52,832 nt of DNA from Saprospiraceae bacterium UBA3362 (GTDB lineage Bacteria; Bacteroidota; Bacteroidia; Chitinophagales; Saprospiraceae): assembly GCA_002360455.1 (NCBI GenBank), contig DEQQ01000089.1, positions 1-52,832 on the forward strand, read 5' to 3'. The translations under genes were made by a program, and so were the position numbers. The notes beneath the pieces were generated by a model. The model saw only the letters and a list, made by a program, of their open reading frames with translations. It had not been told where the DNA came from and did not search any database. Shown here piece after piece: positions 18,205-27,385 of the stretch. Position 1 is the stretch's first letter, and each line of letters opens with the position of its first letter.

Positions 18205-18785
18205 TGGTTAATCATATTGGATCCGAATTCTGTCATGTATGATTCCGGATGAAACTGAATTCCTTCTATTGGAAATTGAGCATGATGAAATCCCATAATG
18301 ACACTATCCTCTGAATAACATGAAGGAATCAGATTCGATGGAGTTAAATGGAGATTTACAGCCCAACTATGATACAGGCCTACATAAAATTCTTGAGGGA
18401 GAGAGTACAGCATACTTTGAGACGGAATGTTTTTTGATTTTATTATTTTCTTCTTTTGTCCATGTTGAACAAGCTTTTGTCGGTATAAGTTTTGGTTGAA
18501 AAATTGAGCTATGGCCTGATGCCCAAGACAAATCCCTAAAATTTTCTTTGTTGTAAAATAATTTCTCAACAGATATTCCATCAGAGGATACTCTTTGGGC
18601 AGTCCAGCGCCAGGCGAAAAAAGAATATGGGATATAGTGGAAGATACAGAAAATGAGCTCAAATTTGATGTAACAATTTGGATATCAGCTCCATTTTCCT
18701 CCAATAGTTGAATGATATTGTAGCTGAAAGAATCAAAATTATCAACGAATAAAACAGGAATTTTTTGTTTGCTCATGAATTCCAT
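18183..18785 (-). CDS. pabA: Aminodeoxychorismate synthase glutaminase subunit
   Basis: 200 aa class I glutamine amidotransferase. It supplies ammonia for aminodeoxychorismate formation in folate synthesis. The catalytic triad is present: Cys86 in GICLGHQ, and His179 and Glu181 in HPES. FVDNFDSFSYNI and SPGAG motifs are in place. The ATG at 18776 (MSKQKIP) is a likelier start than 18785. Such subunits can also serve anthranilate synthase (TrpG); the neighbouring pabB and pabC-like genes favour the folate role. It is divergent from pabB (51 bp between starts) and overlaps the DUF5686 gene by 4 bp. Confidence 0.85.
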   Translation of the reverse strand: MEFMSKQKIPVLFVDNFDSFSYNIIQLLEENGADIQIVTSNLSSFSVSSTISHILFSPGAGLPKEYPLMEYLLRNYFTTKKILGICLGHQAIAQFFNQNLYRQKLVQHGQKKKIIKSKNIPSQSMLYSLPQEFYVGLYHSWAVNLHLTPSNLIPSCYSEDSVIMGFHHAQFPIEGIQFHPESYMTEFGSNMINQWLNSKL

Positions 18786-18827
18786 TTAACTTTCAGCCGA
18801 AAAGATAATTTAAGTTTATTAATCTTA

Positions 18828-19802
18828 ATGATTTTCGAACAAAAATATAGAGATGTAATTGGACTTATCAGCAGGGAGCATAGAAATGAAAGGCCTTATT
18901 TTTTCATTTTGGATTATTATAAGGAAAGAGGATATTTCCTGAATAGCGAGCAATTGGATAATGAAATTTTAAAATTTGACTTTTCCGGAACTGCGATTAA
19001 AGGTTTTTCCGGTTCATCATTAGCCTTAAGTTTTACTCCTTTGGAATATTCGGTTTTTGAAAATGCTTTCAATAGAGTTTATGATCACATATTGTCCGGA
19101 GATAGTTATTTATTGAATCTCTGTTTCAAATCCAAGATCCATTTGAATTTGAGTTTAAATCAAATCTTTCAAATGGCTAGAGCCAAATACAAAGTGTTTT
19201 TACATGATCAATTTGTTGCGTTTTCACCCGAAACCTTTGTAATTATAGAAAAGGAAAAAATTCATACTTTCCCTATGAAGGGAACGCGAATTGCAGAATC
19301 TGAGGCAGACAAAGAACTGTTATTGAATGACCCCAAAGAGAATGCTGAGCATTACACTATTGTCGATCTGCTCAGAAACGATCTAAGTATTGTAGCCAAT
19401 GAAGTAAGAGTAGAGCAGTTTAAATATCTGGATTTGATTCAGACTGATAGACATTCTTTGTGGCAAATGAGTTCGCATATTTCAGGGAAAATTCGTGAGC
19501 ATTTTAAGGAAAATATTGGAGAGTTATTAGATCAACTTTTGCCTGCCGGATCTGTGACCGGTGCTCCTAAAAAAAGAACCTGTGAAATTATAACGGAAGC
19601 AGAAAATTTTAATAGAAAGTACTATACCGGAATTTGTGGTTATTTTGATGGACGAAAATTAGAGACTGCAGTATTAATCCGATTTATTGAATTGGACAAT
19701 GGAGAATTTTATTTTAAGTCGGGAGGAGGAATTACCTCAATGTCCGCATCAAAGTCTGAATACTTGGAGGTTATAAACAAAATCTATGTTCCGGTTTTTT
19801 GA
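18828..19802 (+). CDS. pabB: Aminodeoxychorismate synthase component I (chorismate-binding)
   Basis: 324 aa from ATG 18828 (MIFEQKYRDV). The reading frame continues 63 nt upstream, but that would overlap the divergent pabA start. Chorismate-binding-family motifs are HTFPMKGTR (PxKGT with the lysine used by aminodeoxychorismate synthase), AEHYTIVDLLRNDLS, LLPAGSVTGAPKKRT, and YTGICGYFDG. The C-terminal FKSGGGITSMS is the family end motif. It catalyses the chorismate-to-ADC step together with PabA. The protein lacks the long N-terminal domain of E. coli PabB, as is usual in Bacteroidota. It overlaps the pabC-like gene by 17 bp. Confidence 0.9.
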   Translation: MIFEQKYRDVIGLISREHRNERPYFFILDYYKERGYFLNSEQLDNEILKFDFSGTAIKGFSGSSLALSFTPLEYSVFENAFNRVYDHILSGDSYLLNLCFKSKIHLNLSLNQIFQMARAKYKVFLHDQFVAFSPETFVIIEKEKIHTFPMKGTRIAESEADKELLLNDPKENAEHYTIVDLLRNDLSIVANEVRVEQFKYLDLIQTDRHSLWQMSSHISGKIREHFKENIGELLDQLLPAGSVTGAPKKRTCEIITEAENFNRKYYTGICGYFDGRKLETAVLIRFIELDNGEFYFKSGGGITSMSASKSEYLEVINKIYVPVF

Positions 19803-20397
19803 GAGCATTTATGCAGATTCTTCAGGGATAAGGAATCTTGGCTTTCATCAGGCTAGATTGGATATTACATATTCAGCACATTATGATAAACCCAATACAT
19901 TATTTAATTTAAGTGAACTTATAGAACTTCATTTGTTCGATAACAGTAGGAAGCTAAAAATCAAATTTTTATATAATGAATCTGATTTCTTGATTCACGT
20001 AGAACCCTATATTCCAAGGCGATTTAGCCATTTTCATTTTGTTTTTGATCCAAATATTCATTACAATTATAAATATTGTGACAGGAAAAAGTTAGATCAT
20101 TATTTGACAGCAGAAAGATCTTGCCCGGTCTTCATAACTTCAAAAAAAGAGATTATGGATACCCACTACAGCAACATTGTATTTTTTGATGGCAGAACAT
20201 GGTTTACACCATCCACTTTTTTATTAAAAGGTACAATGAGAGATTCACTTATTTCAAATGGAATTCTTAGTCTTAGGTCTATAACCATAAGGGATTTGGA
20301 GCGCTTTACCCATTTTAAACTCATTAACTCCATGAATTCAATGGAAGACTCTTTTTTATATTCGATCACATATTTGAAACAAGCAATAAGAAAATGA
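19786..20397 (+). CDS. pabC: Class IV aminotransferase fold, probable aminodeoxychorismate lyase
   Basis: 203 aa, short for the family. The PLP-binding Lys96 is in NYKYCDRKKLD, the pattern seen in the small Bacteroidota members. Phosphate-binding and fold IV motifs include THYSNIVFFDGRTWFTPS and LLKGTMRDSLI. It would convert ADC to 4-aminobenzoate and pyruvate. The assignment rests on the fold plus the position after pabB with a 17-bp overlap. A branched-chain or D-amino acid aminotransferase is less likely given the context. The next gene starts in an ATGA overlap. Confidence 0.8.
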   Translation: MFRFFESIYADSSGIRNLGFHQARLDITYSAHYDKPNTLFNLSELIELHLFDNSRKLKIKFLYNESDFLIHVEPYIPRRFSHFHFVFDPNIHYNYKYCDRKKLDHYLTAERSCPVFITSKKEIMDTHYSNIVFFDGRTWFTPSTFLLKGTMRDSLISNGILSLRSITIRDLERFTHFKLINSMNSMEDSFLYSITYLKQAIRK

Positions 20398-21041
20398 ACT
20401 ATTTAGATTTGAAGTCCGCCTGTGACTCCCATGATGCATTAGTAGTCACTGTAAGTAAGATGCAGGAAATAGAAAAAGTTATGAAAATCTATCATCAGGG
20501 ATGCAGAGATTTTGCAGAGAATCGAGTTCATGAACTTATTAAAAAAGCAAAACAAATGCCTATGGATGTGAGATGGCATTTGATTGGTCAATTGCAACGA
20601 AACAAGGTTAAAGAAATTTTGCCTTACGTTCATCTTATTCATAGTGTAGATCGATTTTCTTTGCTAGAAGAAATTCACAAACATGCCGTTGAAATGGGCA
20701 AGAAAGTATCTGTTTTGCTTGAATTGAAACTGGCTCAAGAAGACACGAAAAGCGGCTTTTTAGTGGATGAACTATATAAGAGTTTGAAAGAAGATAACTG
20801 GAGCAAAATGACTCATGTCAAGGTTATTGGAATAATGGCTATGGCCAGTAATACAACAGATCAAGCCATTATTCGCAATGAATTCAAGCTGGCCAAATCA
20901 ATATTCGAGCAGCTTAAATTGAACTTCTTTGCTGGTGCTGAATTCAATCAGCTCTCAATGGGAATGTCATCAGACTATCTTATTGCATTAGAAGAAGGAT
21001 CTACAATAGTAAGGGTAGGGAGTCTTCTTTTTACTGAATAA
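20394..21041 (+). CDS. YggS/PLPBP family pyridoxal phosphate homeostasis protein
   Basis: 215 aa alanine-racemase-fold protein. The PLP lysine is Lys22 in TVSKMQ; FAENRVHELIKKA, VRWHLIGQLQRNKV, MGMSSDY and VRVGSLLF follow in the usual order. These proteins carry PLP and buffer its availability; they are not enzymes in the classical sense. The start overlaps the pabC-like stop (ATGA), which fits coupling with a PLP-dependent enzyme. The sequence diverges from standard YggS in its N-terminal part (no long N-terminal helix), but the core is clear. Confidence 0.88.
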   Translation: MNYLDLKSACDSHDALVVTVSKMQEIEKVMKIYHQGCRDFAENRVHELIKKAKQMPMDVRWHLIGQLQRNKVKEILPYVHLIHSVDRFSLLEEIHKHAVEMGKKVSVLLELKLAQEDTKSGFLVDELYKSLKEDNWSKMTHVKVIGIMAMASNTTDQAIIRNEFKLAKSIFEQLKLNFFAGAEFNQLSMGMSSDYLIALEEGSTIVRVGSLLFTE

Positions 21042-23541
21042 TTAACTTCTGTGTGACTTTCTTTTGATTTGAAAGAATTTGAACATAGTAAATTCCTTTT
21101 GGAAAATTTTCCGTATCAATTTGGACAAACCCGCTTTTCGGTTTTATGTTAAATTGATTTTGCCCATTTGAATTGTATATGGAAATTTCATCAATAACAG
21201 CATTGGATTTGATTTGAAAAAATCCGGAAACCGGATTTGGAAATAAAACGATTTGGTCATTATTGTTATATGTAAGATTATTGCTTGTAAATTTAACTTC
21301 AAAGGGTCCAAAAGATTTTCTGCATAAATTGGCATCCTTGATATTACAAAAATATTGACCAGTTTTTAGCTTATCTATTGGATTTGTATTGCCAATAAAG
21401 TTATTGTTTTGATCAAACCATTCAAAAGTGTAGCCGGATTTTCCTCCTGAAATTTCCAACGCAATGCTTCCATCAGTACTTGAAGAAGAGCTAGCATCGA
21501 TTATGCTGGATTTGTCCACAAGAATAGGAGTATTATTTCTAATGCTATCAATAATCCAAAAATCTTTGCATTCCACATCAAGATCAGAATAAACGCTAAT
21601 ATTTTTTGTTGTAATTTTTATATTGGTAAGTGTTGTATCATTCTTTAAATTGATAATGCTGTCTCCATTAATATAAATTTTGAAAAATGAATCCGTATTG
21701 TTGATGCAATGAAGATCTACAAATGCTCCATCTTCAAAGCATGGACTTTCTTGCATTCTCTGGATAGAAATGTCAATTCTAGGAATTAAATGATACTCTA
21801 TGCTGTCGATGAATGAATTAGATTGTTGATCTACTATTTTGTAAATTACAATTGTTTTTCCCTTTTTGAATAAACTTCCTAATGTTTGACCTGAGATAAT
21901 AGTAACGGATTGAACAGGGCAGTTGTCTTTTACTTGAGGCAACTGCAACAAACGATTGCAGTCAAAAAATCTTTGAACTCCTGCCTCTGCAAAATATGGT
22001 TTTACAGGATCTATGACAGTAAACTCCACAGTGTCTTTAAAACGGTTGTTGAAAGAATCTGATACTGTGATGATTACTTCATTTTTACCAACACTTGAGC
22101 AGTCTAAGCTGTCTTTAGAAAAACTGATTTTTACATTATTAGTACATTTGTCTGTTGCTGATTCAATAAAATCTTCCACCTTGAATTTATAGCTGCCATT
22201 TGAATCTAAGTTGACTCTTATATTGGATTTGAAAAGTACATTGGGTGGAATACTGTCTACAGTTTTTAGTTCATACGAAAAAATCTGAACGCATAGGTTG
22301 GCATCTGTGATGGTTAATGTATATTTTCCTGAAAGTAAATTTCTTAATTTTGGAACAGAGTCTCTTGTATTCCATTTTAATTTATAAGGAGAGGTTCCTC
22401 CGGAAATGGTACTAATGATTATTTTTCCGTCCGCAGAGTTAGGGCAGCTTGGATTATAAATACTATCCACAATTAGTTCAACTTTATCCGGTTCTGTTAT
22501 AGTAAAGCTTGATGTGTTTGTGCAATTCTTTGAATCTGTTACTGTAATTCCATAATCTCCTTTGGCAAGATTAGAAATGCTATTGCCTATTGCTCCGGTG
22601 GACCATTTGAATGTATATTGAGGAGTTCCTCCTGTTGCCGAGACCTGCAAGCTTCCTTTGGATTCTCCATAACAAACATTGTCTTTGTGAATTACAGGAT
22701 TAATATTTATTGCCGAAGGTTCAGTCAATGTTTTGGATACAACTGCTTCGGAATTATTAGCATCTGTAACGGTACAAGAGTAGCTTCCGGCTACAAGATT
22801 AGAAATCATGGCTGTTGTAGCTCCGGTATTCCATAGATAATTGTAAGGGGTCTGACCTGAGGAAGCAGTAACTTTAATGCTTCCATCCGCTCCACCATTG
22901 CAACTGATATTTGAGAAAGATGAAATTACAGCATTAACCGGAGAGGAGCCTATCAAACTGGCCGAGACACTAGAAAGTACTTCTTCATCCCCTCCATTGT
23001 TGCCATTCCCATTGCTTAATATGCTGCAAACATACATGGATATAGTGTTTCCGGAAGCAAAGACCGGAGACTTCCAGACTACTGTATAGCTTACGGATGA
23101 ACCTCCGTTGAAGGATTTGGCCCCACTATGTTCCCAATAAGTTCTAGTTCCGGCTGAAATTTTTGAATTTGAGCCAGGAGACGAAAAAGTACCGCTGTTG
23201 CTATTACTGCCGTCCAAAGCAACAAGCTGAAAGCCACCTTTATCGGCATTTGTTAAAGGAACACTGGAGTTATTTACTGTAACTGTAATTGAATAGTTTG
23301 TATTGGGCTGTAAAGTGCTGGGAAGTCCTGATATGCTCACCGATCCACTGATATTATTTGAACCTTGTGTATGGCAATTTGAACATTGTCCTTCTCCCGG
23401 GGCATTTGTTCTGCCGTCATCTGGGTCGCTTGCTCTGGCAATAAATAAGAAAGCGCTTACTAACAGTAAACCGAAAAATTGAAGTTTGGAAAGGTGAAAC
23501 ATGAAAACAAATCTATTGGTAAATGATAAATAAGAATGCAA
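21031..23541 (-). CDS. Secreted SprB-repeat protein with CxxCH motif and T9SS domain
   Basis: 836 aa; the ATG at 23502 (MFHLSKLQFF) gives the best signal peptide. Mature start: DPDDGRTNAPGEGQCSNCHTQG, a CxxCH motif (C53, C56, H57), then a choice-of-anchor V/Reeler-like beta domain (about 60-190). Three SprB-type repeats follow (about 205-270, 275-350, 355-425), each with C-x-G-x-x-x-G-S-I, Y-x-x-x-W-x-T-G and GxYxxTVTDxNxC. HYR-like domains come next. The last 80 residues are a type A T9SS C-terminal domain (LFPNPVSGFF, KGIYYVQIL). SprB repeats occur in gliding adhesins. The 3' end overlaps the YggS gene by 11 bp. Confidence 0.85.
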   Translation of the reverse strand: MHSYLSFTNRFVFMFHLSKLQFFGLLLVSAFLFIARASDPDDGRTNAPGEGQCSNCHTQGSNNISGSVSISGLPSTLQPNTNYSITVTVNNSSVPLTNADKGGFQLVALDGSNSNSGTFSSPGSNSKISAGTRTYWEHSGAKSFNGGSSVSYTVVWKSPVFASGNTISMYVCSILSNGNGNNGGDEEVLSSVSASLIGSSPVNAVISSFSNISCNGGADGSIKVTASSGQTPYNYLWNTGATTAMISNLVAGSYSCTVTDANNSEAVVSKTLTEPSAININPVIHKDNVCYGESKGSLQVSATGGTPQYTFKWSTGAIGNSISNLAKGDYGITVTDSKNCTNTSSFTITEPDKVELIVDSIYNPSCPNSADGKIIISTISGGTSPYKLKWNTRDSVPKLRNLLSGKYTLTITDANLCVQIFSYELKTVDSIPPNVLFKSNIRVNLDSNGSYKFKVEDFIESATDKCTNNVKISFSKDSLDCSSVGKNEVIITVSDSFNNRFKDTVEFTVIDPVKPYFAEAGVQRFFDCNRLLQLPQVKDNCPVQSVTIISGQTLGSLFKKGKTIVIYKIVDQQSNSFIDSIEYHLIPRIDISIQRMQESPCFEDGAFVDLHCINNTDSFFKIYINGDSIINLKNDTTLTNIKITTKNISVYSDLDVECKDFWIIDSIRNNTPILVDKSSIIDASSSSSTDGSIALEISGGKSGYTFEWFDQNNNFIGNTNPIDKLKTGQYFCNIKDANLCRKSFGPFEVKFTSNNLTYNNNDQIVLFPNPVSGFFQIKSNAVIDEISIYNSNGQNQFNIKPKSGFVQIDTENFPKGIYYVQILSNQKKVTQKLIIQ

Positions 23542-23698
23542 GATAAAGATTAATCAGAAGTATCATGGAATTATGTTTAATCAGTTCCGGCTTAAATAAT
23601 TTGCTCGGGTAAAATCCAAGCTATTTATCTTATATTACCTCAATATATAATGTGTATATTTCGATTATTCAATTACATAGGAACAATAAATTCAAATA

Positions 23699-23730
23699 TT
23701 TGTACTTGAGTGTGTAAAGACCTAAATTTG
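23699..23730 (+). promoter_or_regulatory. Bacteroidota promoter (-33 TTTG, -7 TAAATTTG)
   Basis: TTTG at 23699-23702 and TAAATTTG at 23723-23730 are 20 bp apart, close to the consensus spacing. This drives the SPOR gene at 23763. Confidence 0.65.
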
Positions 23731-23762
23731 AGCTTAAATTTAAATTTAGGAGATTTCTGTCT

Positions 23763-24842
23763 TTGTCTAAAAATCATATTGAATACTTGCTTTTATGGCA
23801 TCTCAATCGATTTGGTTGGATTGAATTGCCTGGAATAGCTCGTTTAGAAGCGCAGGAAGAAGCTGCCTTTATTGATCATATTCAGGGAGAGATTCATCCA
23901 TCCAAAATAAAAATTCTACTTGCAAGTGAAGAACAAATGAAAGCAGATCTGTTCGTCCGACATGTTATGGAAGAAACAGGCTATACGAGAGAAAAAGTAG
24001 AAAATGATTTGTCTAAATATTGTTTGACTTTAAGTGAAAGGCTTAAAAAAAATACAGTTGTAAAAAATGCATTTGGGCAGTGGACAAAAAAAGAGAATAA
24101 AATAAGTTTTATTCAAAATAGTCTTAATCTTCATGAACACTTTTTTGGCCTTGAAACACAAGCTCTAAAGGCTATAGTATTCCATGAGCAGCCCAAGACT
24201 GTAGGCCCTCAAACTCAGCTACAGGAAGATTTAATAAAAAGATCAACTGAAAACACTACTACTACCACCAACTTTTTATCTGAGAATCGGTTTTTACTTT
24301 ATGCCTTAGGTTTATTGTGGATTGTGTTTTTATTTTTATTATTTTGTCCATCTAAACGAAGCACAGGTGACCTTTCTAATGGTAAAAACAGCAAAGCTGA
24401 TTCTTTTAAAACCAACAAGGATAACACAGTCAACATCGCACAAACAGATTCTTCGAAAATAGCTATTACCAAAGATACCAATCCGACTCCATTACAAAAT
24501 GAGTCTCAAAATCAAATTCCTCCCGACTCCTCTTTAGTTGGAGATAGTTCTGCGAGTAAATTGGATAATGAGGTCAAAATAGCAGATTCAAAAGTTGATG
24601 AATTGAATAAGAGAATTCAAAATAAAAATTGCATTATTATTATTGGCTCCTTTTTGAAAAAAAGCAATGCTAATCGGCTGGCTCAAAGGGTTAATAGAAA
24701 TGGTTATAATGCGTATCAGGCATCCCATAATGAGTACCACAGAGTTGGGGTTAGGTTTGATTGTTTTAAACAAGATTTGAAAGAAGTTTTACAAGAATTG
24801 AAGCAAAAATACAGTCCTGATTCTTGGATATTAAAATATTAA
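23763..24842 (+). CDS. HU-CCDC81-like and SPOR domain protein
   Basis: 359 aa. Residues 1-75 resemble the tandem N-terminal domain of Bacteroidota HU-CCDC81/SPOR proteins (IEYLLLWHLNRFGWIELPG). One TM helix spans about 180-196. A Ser/Asp/Lys-rich linker precedes the C-terminal SPOR domain (about 285-359: CIIIIGSFLKKSNANRLAQRV), which binds denuded glycan strands of peptidoglycan, usually at division sites. The start is TTG at 23763, with AGGAG 10 bp upstream, one of the few Shine-Dalgarno-like sites in the window. kdsA starts 3 bp after its stop. Confidence 0.8.
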   Translation: MSKNHIEYLLLWHLNRFGWIELPGIARLEAQEEAAFIDHIQGEIHPSKIKILLASEEQMKADLFVRHVMEETGYTREKVENDLSKYCLTLSERLKKNTVVKNAFGQWTKKENKISFIQNSLNLHEHFFGLETQALKAIVFHEQPKTVGPQTQLQEDLIKRSTENTTTTTNFLSENRFLLYALGLLWIVFLFLLFCPSKRSTGDLSNGKNSKADSFKTNKDNTVNIAQTDSSKIAITKDTNPTPLQNESQNQIPPDSSLVGDSSASKLDNEVKIADSKVDELNKRIQNKNCIIIIGSFLKKSNANRLAQRVNRNGYNAYQASHNEYHRVGVRFDCFKQDLKEVLQELKQKYSPDSWILKY

Positions 24843-24845
24843 TTC

Positions 24846-25658
24846 ATGTATCAAATACCGAGATTAAGAAATAATGATCAACGGCAATTTTTTTTGATTG
24901 CCGGACCCTGTGTCGTTGAATCGAAAGATATCTGTTTTGAAATAGCAGAGAGAGTTAAAGCGATTACGGATCGATACGCCATTCCATATATATTCAAAGC
25001 ATCCTACAAAAAAGCAAATCGCAGTAAGATTGATTCGTTTACCGGAATCGGTGACGAAGCAGCTCTTGAGATCATGGCGCAAGTTGGTCAGCACTTTTCA
25101 TTACCAACTACTACTGATGTTCATACCGAAGAAGAAGCAAGACTTGCATCGCGTTTTGTAGATATTTTGCAGATTCCTGCTTTTTTATGCAGGCAGACTG
25201 AACTATTGGTTGCGGCTGCAAAAACCAATAAAGTGGTCAATGTAAAAAAGGGACAATTTATGAGTCCGGAAGCTATGAGTCATGCTGTGGACAAAATTCG
25301 TGCCGTCGGAAATGATCAAGTTATTTTAACTGACAGAGGTTCATGTTTTGGATATCATGATTTAATTGTTGACTTTAGAGGCATTCCGGCAATGCAACGA
25401 ATGAATGTGCCTGTGGTAATGGATTGTACTCATTCACTGCAACAACCCAATCAGACATCCGGTGTAACCGGAGGGCGACCTCAAGATATTCCAATCATAG
25501 CAAAAGCAGCAATAGCCGTTGGAGCAGATGGATTGTTTATTGAAACTCATCCAGACTGTAAAAATGCAAAATCAGATGGAGCTAATATGCTTCCATTGGA
25601 TCAGTTGGAATCATTACTTGATCGATTGTCAAAAATCAGAGCAGCCATAATAAACTAA
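24846..25658 (+). CDS. kdsA: 3-deoxy-8-phosphooctulonate synthase
   Basis: 270 aa, the full family length. It condenses phosphoenolpyruvate and arabinose 5-phosphate to KDO 8-phosphate for lipopolysaccharide core synthesis. Clear motifs: IAGPCVVES, FKASYKKANRSK, TTDVHTEEEA, ILTDRGSCFGYHDLIVDFRG, MDCTHSLQQPNQTSG and ETHPDCKNAKSDGANMLP. It is co-directional with the SPOR gene (3-bp gap). Its presence supports a Gram-negative, LPS-bearing host. Confidence 0.95.
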   Translation: MYQIPRLRNNDQRQFFLIAGPCVVESKDICFEIAERVKAITDRYAIPYIFKASYKKANRSKIDSFTGIGDEAALEIMAQVGQHFSLPTTTDVHTEEEARLASRFVDILQIPAFLCRQTELLVAAAKTNKVVNVKKGQFMSPEAMSHAVDKIRAVGNDQVILTDRGSCFGYHDLIVDFRGIPAMQRMNVPVVMDCTHSLQQPNQTSGVTGGRPQDIPIIAKAAIAVGADGLFIETHPDCKNAKSDGANMLPLDQLESLLDRLSKIRAAIIN

Positions 25659-25680
25659 AATGTTGAGTTCATTTTTTGTT

Positions 25681-25775
25681 GCAAGAGGGATAGTAGTGGC
25701 GGCTTTGCCGGCCATGAAATGGCGGAGTAAAACGAACCCACGAATAGCCCGACCTCTGTGCAACAGAGGGCTTGC
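25681..25775 (+). ncRNA. Structured RNA candidate, copy A
   Basis: A multi-branch fold can be drawn: closing stem GCAAG/CTTGC (25681-25685 with 25771-25775), inner GGG/CCC (25687-25689 with 25748-25750), hairpin CGGC-TTT-GCCG (25700-25710), hairpin GCCAT-GAA-ATGGC (25711-25723), the unpaired core GGAGTAAAACGAACCC, and hairpin CCTCTG/CAGAGG (25753-25758 with 25764-25769). Copy B at 43674-43773 keeps the architecture and core with different stem bases. The strand and boundaries are inferred. It may belong to a known Bacteroidota RNA motif; Flavo-1-like is a guess. Confidence 0.55.
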
Positions 25776-25796
25776 CATCATTGACTTTTTGATTTC

Positions 25797-27350
25797 ATGC
25801 AGATTGTAGAATACAGAATAGCTCCTCATCTAATCAATGATGAATTAGGACATCGAATGATGATTGCCAATGCTCTGTCTGTTGGGGTTCAAGAATTTCA
25901 ATTTCAAATTGTAAGGAGATCGATAGATGCGAGACAACGAGTGATGTATATTATTCGTGCTGAAGTTTATTTTGAGAATGAAAAATTAACCCGTTTATTG
26001 GATTTTCAGTTTGAATTTAAAAATGCAATTGATGCACCTGCAGTTCATATTATTGGAGCCGGACCTTGCGGATATTTTGCAGCGCTGGAGTGTTTGTTAT
26101 ATGGAATTAAACCAATAGTCATAGACCGAGGAAAAGATGTAAGAGAACGCCGCAGAGATCTTCGTGCAATACAGCAAGAGGGAATTGTTAATCCAGACTC
26201 CAATTATTGTTTTGGAGAAGGAGGTGCAGGGACTTACAGCGACGGAAAGTTGTATACCAGATCAGATAAAAGGGGAAATATTAAAAAAATTTTACAGTTG
26301 TTGGTGCATCATGGTGCTCATGAAGATATACTTGTTGATGCACATCCTCATATAGGCTCAAACAAGCTCCCGGATTTAATTGCAAGGATGAGAGAGACCA
26401 TTACTTCACATGGTGGAGAGGTTATTTTTAACACAAGGGTAGAAGATTTTTTTATTGATAAAAATAAAATAAAAAAACTGATTTGTTCTACCGGAGACAT
26501 TGATGTAGATCGAGTAATTTTGGCTACAGGTCATTCTGCAAGAGACATCTATTATCTTCTCCATAAAAAACAAATTGCAATTGAGACGAAATCTTATGCC
26601 CTTGGTGTTAGAATCGAACATGCACAATCTCTTATTGATGAAATTCAATATAAACAAAAGCGAAGAGATGAAAATTTGCCCGCGGCGTCTTATTCACTAT
26701 CTTGTACAGTAGATCAAAAAGGAGTTTTTTCATTTTGCATGTGCCCCGGAGGATTAATTGTTCCTGCATCAACGTCGCCCGGTGAGATTGTAGTCAATGG
26801 AATGTCCTTGTCAAGGAGAGATTCTCCTTTTGCTAATAGCGGATTAGTTACTTCTGTGGATGAACAGGATTTTAGTTCATATAAGAGCCATGGAGTTTTA
26901 CAAGGATTGGAATTTCAAAAAAGGATTGAACAGAGAATGTTTAGCCTGAGTGATGGTACGCAGCGAGCTCCGGCTCAAATGCTGGCAGATTTTTTAGGAA
27001 ACAGAACTTCAGATGCTTTATGTGACACGTCTTATATCCCGGGATTAATTTCTGCTCCATTACATTCAAGCTTGCCTCAGCAAATCGTTTACAGATTGCA
27101 AAAAGGTTTGTTGCAGTTTGCAAAAAAAATGCCCAAATATATTTATTCTAATGCTGTTCTTGTAGGCACAGAATCAAGAACAAGTTCTCCTGTTAGAATA
27201 CCGAGAGATGCAGAGTATTGTCATCATCCGCAGATTGTCAATTTGTATCCAGCAGGGGAGGGTGCGGGATATGCCGGAGGAATTGTTTCTGCAGCGATGG
27301 ATGGGATTCATGTAGTCAATAAAATTGCATTGAATTTGAAATTGATCTAA
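25797..27350 (+). CDS. FAD-dependent oxidoreductase, COG2509 type
   Basis: 517 aa. Residues 1-75 are a small N-terminal domain with RRSIDARQR. An FAD-binding Rossmann motif HIIGAGPCGYFAAL (about 84-97) follows. FGEGGAGTYSDGKLYTR, ATGHSARDIYYLL and YPAGEGAGYAGGIVSAAMDGI near the C-terminus are strongly diagnostic of the COG2509 group. Substrate and pathway are unknown; the fold resembles the geranylgeranyl reductase/GidA class. It is preceded by structured RNA candidate A and followed by a GH35 gene without obvious linkage. Confidence 0.85.
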   Translation: MQIVEYRIAPHLINDELGHRMMIANALSVGVQEFQFQIVRRSIDARQRVMYIIRAEVYFENEKLTRLLDFQFEFKNAIDAPAVHIIGAGPCGYFAALECLLYGIKPIVIDRGKDVRERRRDLRAIQQEGIVNPDSNYCFGEGGAGTYSDGKLYTRSDKRGNIKKILQLLVHHGAHEDILVDAHPHIGSNKLPDLIARMRETITSHGGEVIFNTRVEDFFIDKNKIKKLICSTGDIDVDRVILATGHSARDIYYLLHKKQIAIETKSYALGVRIEHAQSLIDEIQYKQKRRDENLPAASYSLSCTVDQKGVFSFCMCPGGLIVPASTSPGEIVVNGMSLSRRDSPFANSGLVTSVDEQDFSSYKSHGVLQGLEFQKRIEQRMFSLSDGTQRAPAQMLADFLGNRTSDALCDTSYIPGLISAPLHSSLPQQIVYRLQKGLLQFAKKMPKYIYSNAVLVGTESRTSSPVRIPRDAEYCHHPQIVNLYPAGEGAGYAGGIVSAAMDGIHVVNKIALNLKLI

Positions 27351-27385
27351 TTTTAAAATCAACTTTTTAAGTATCATTTTAATTA

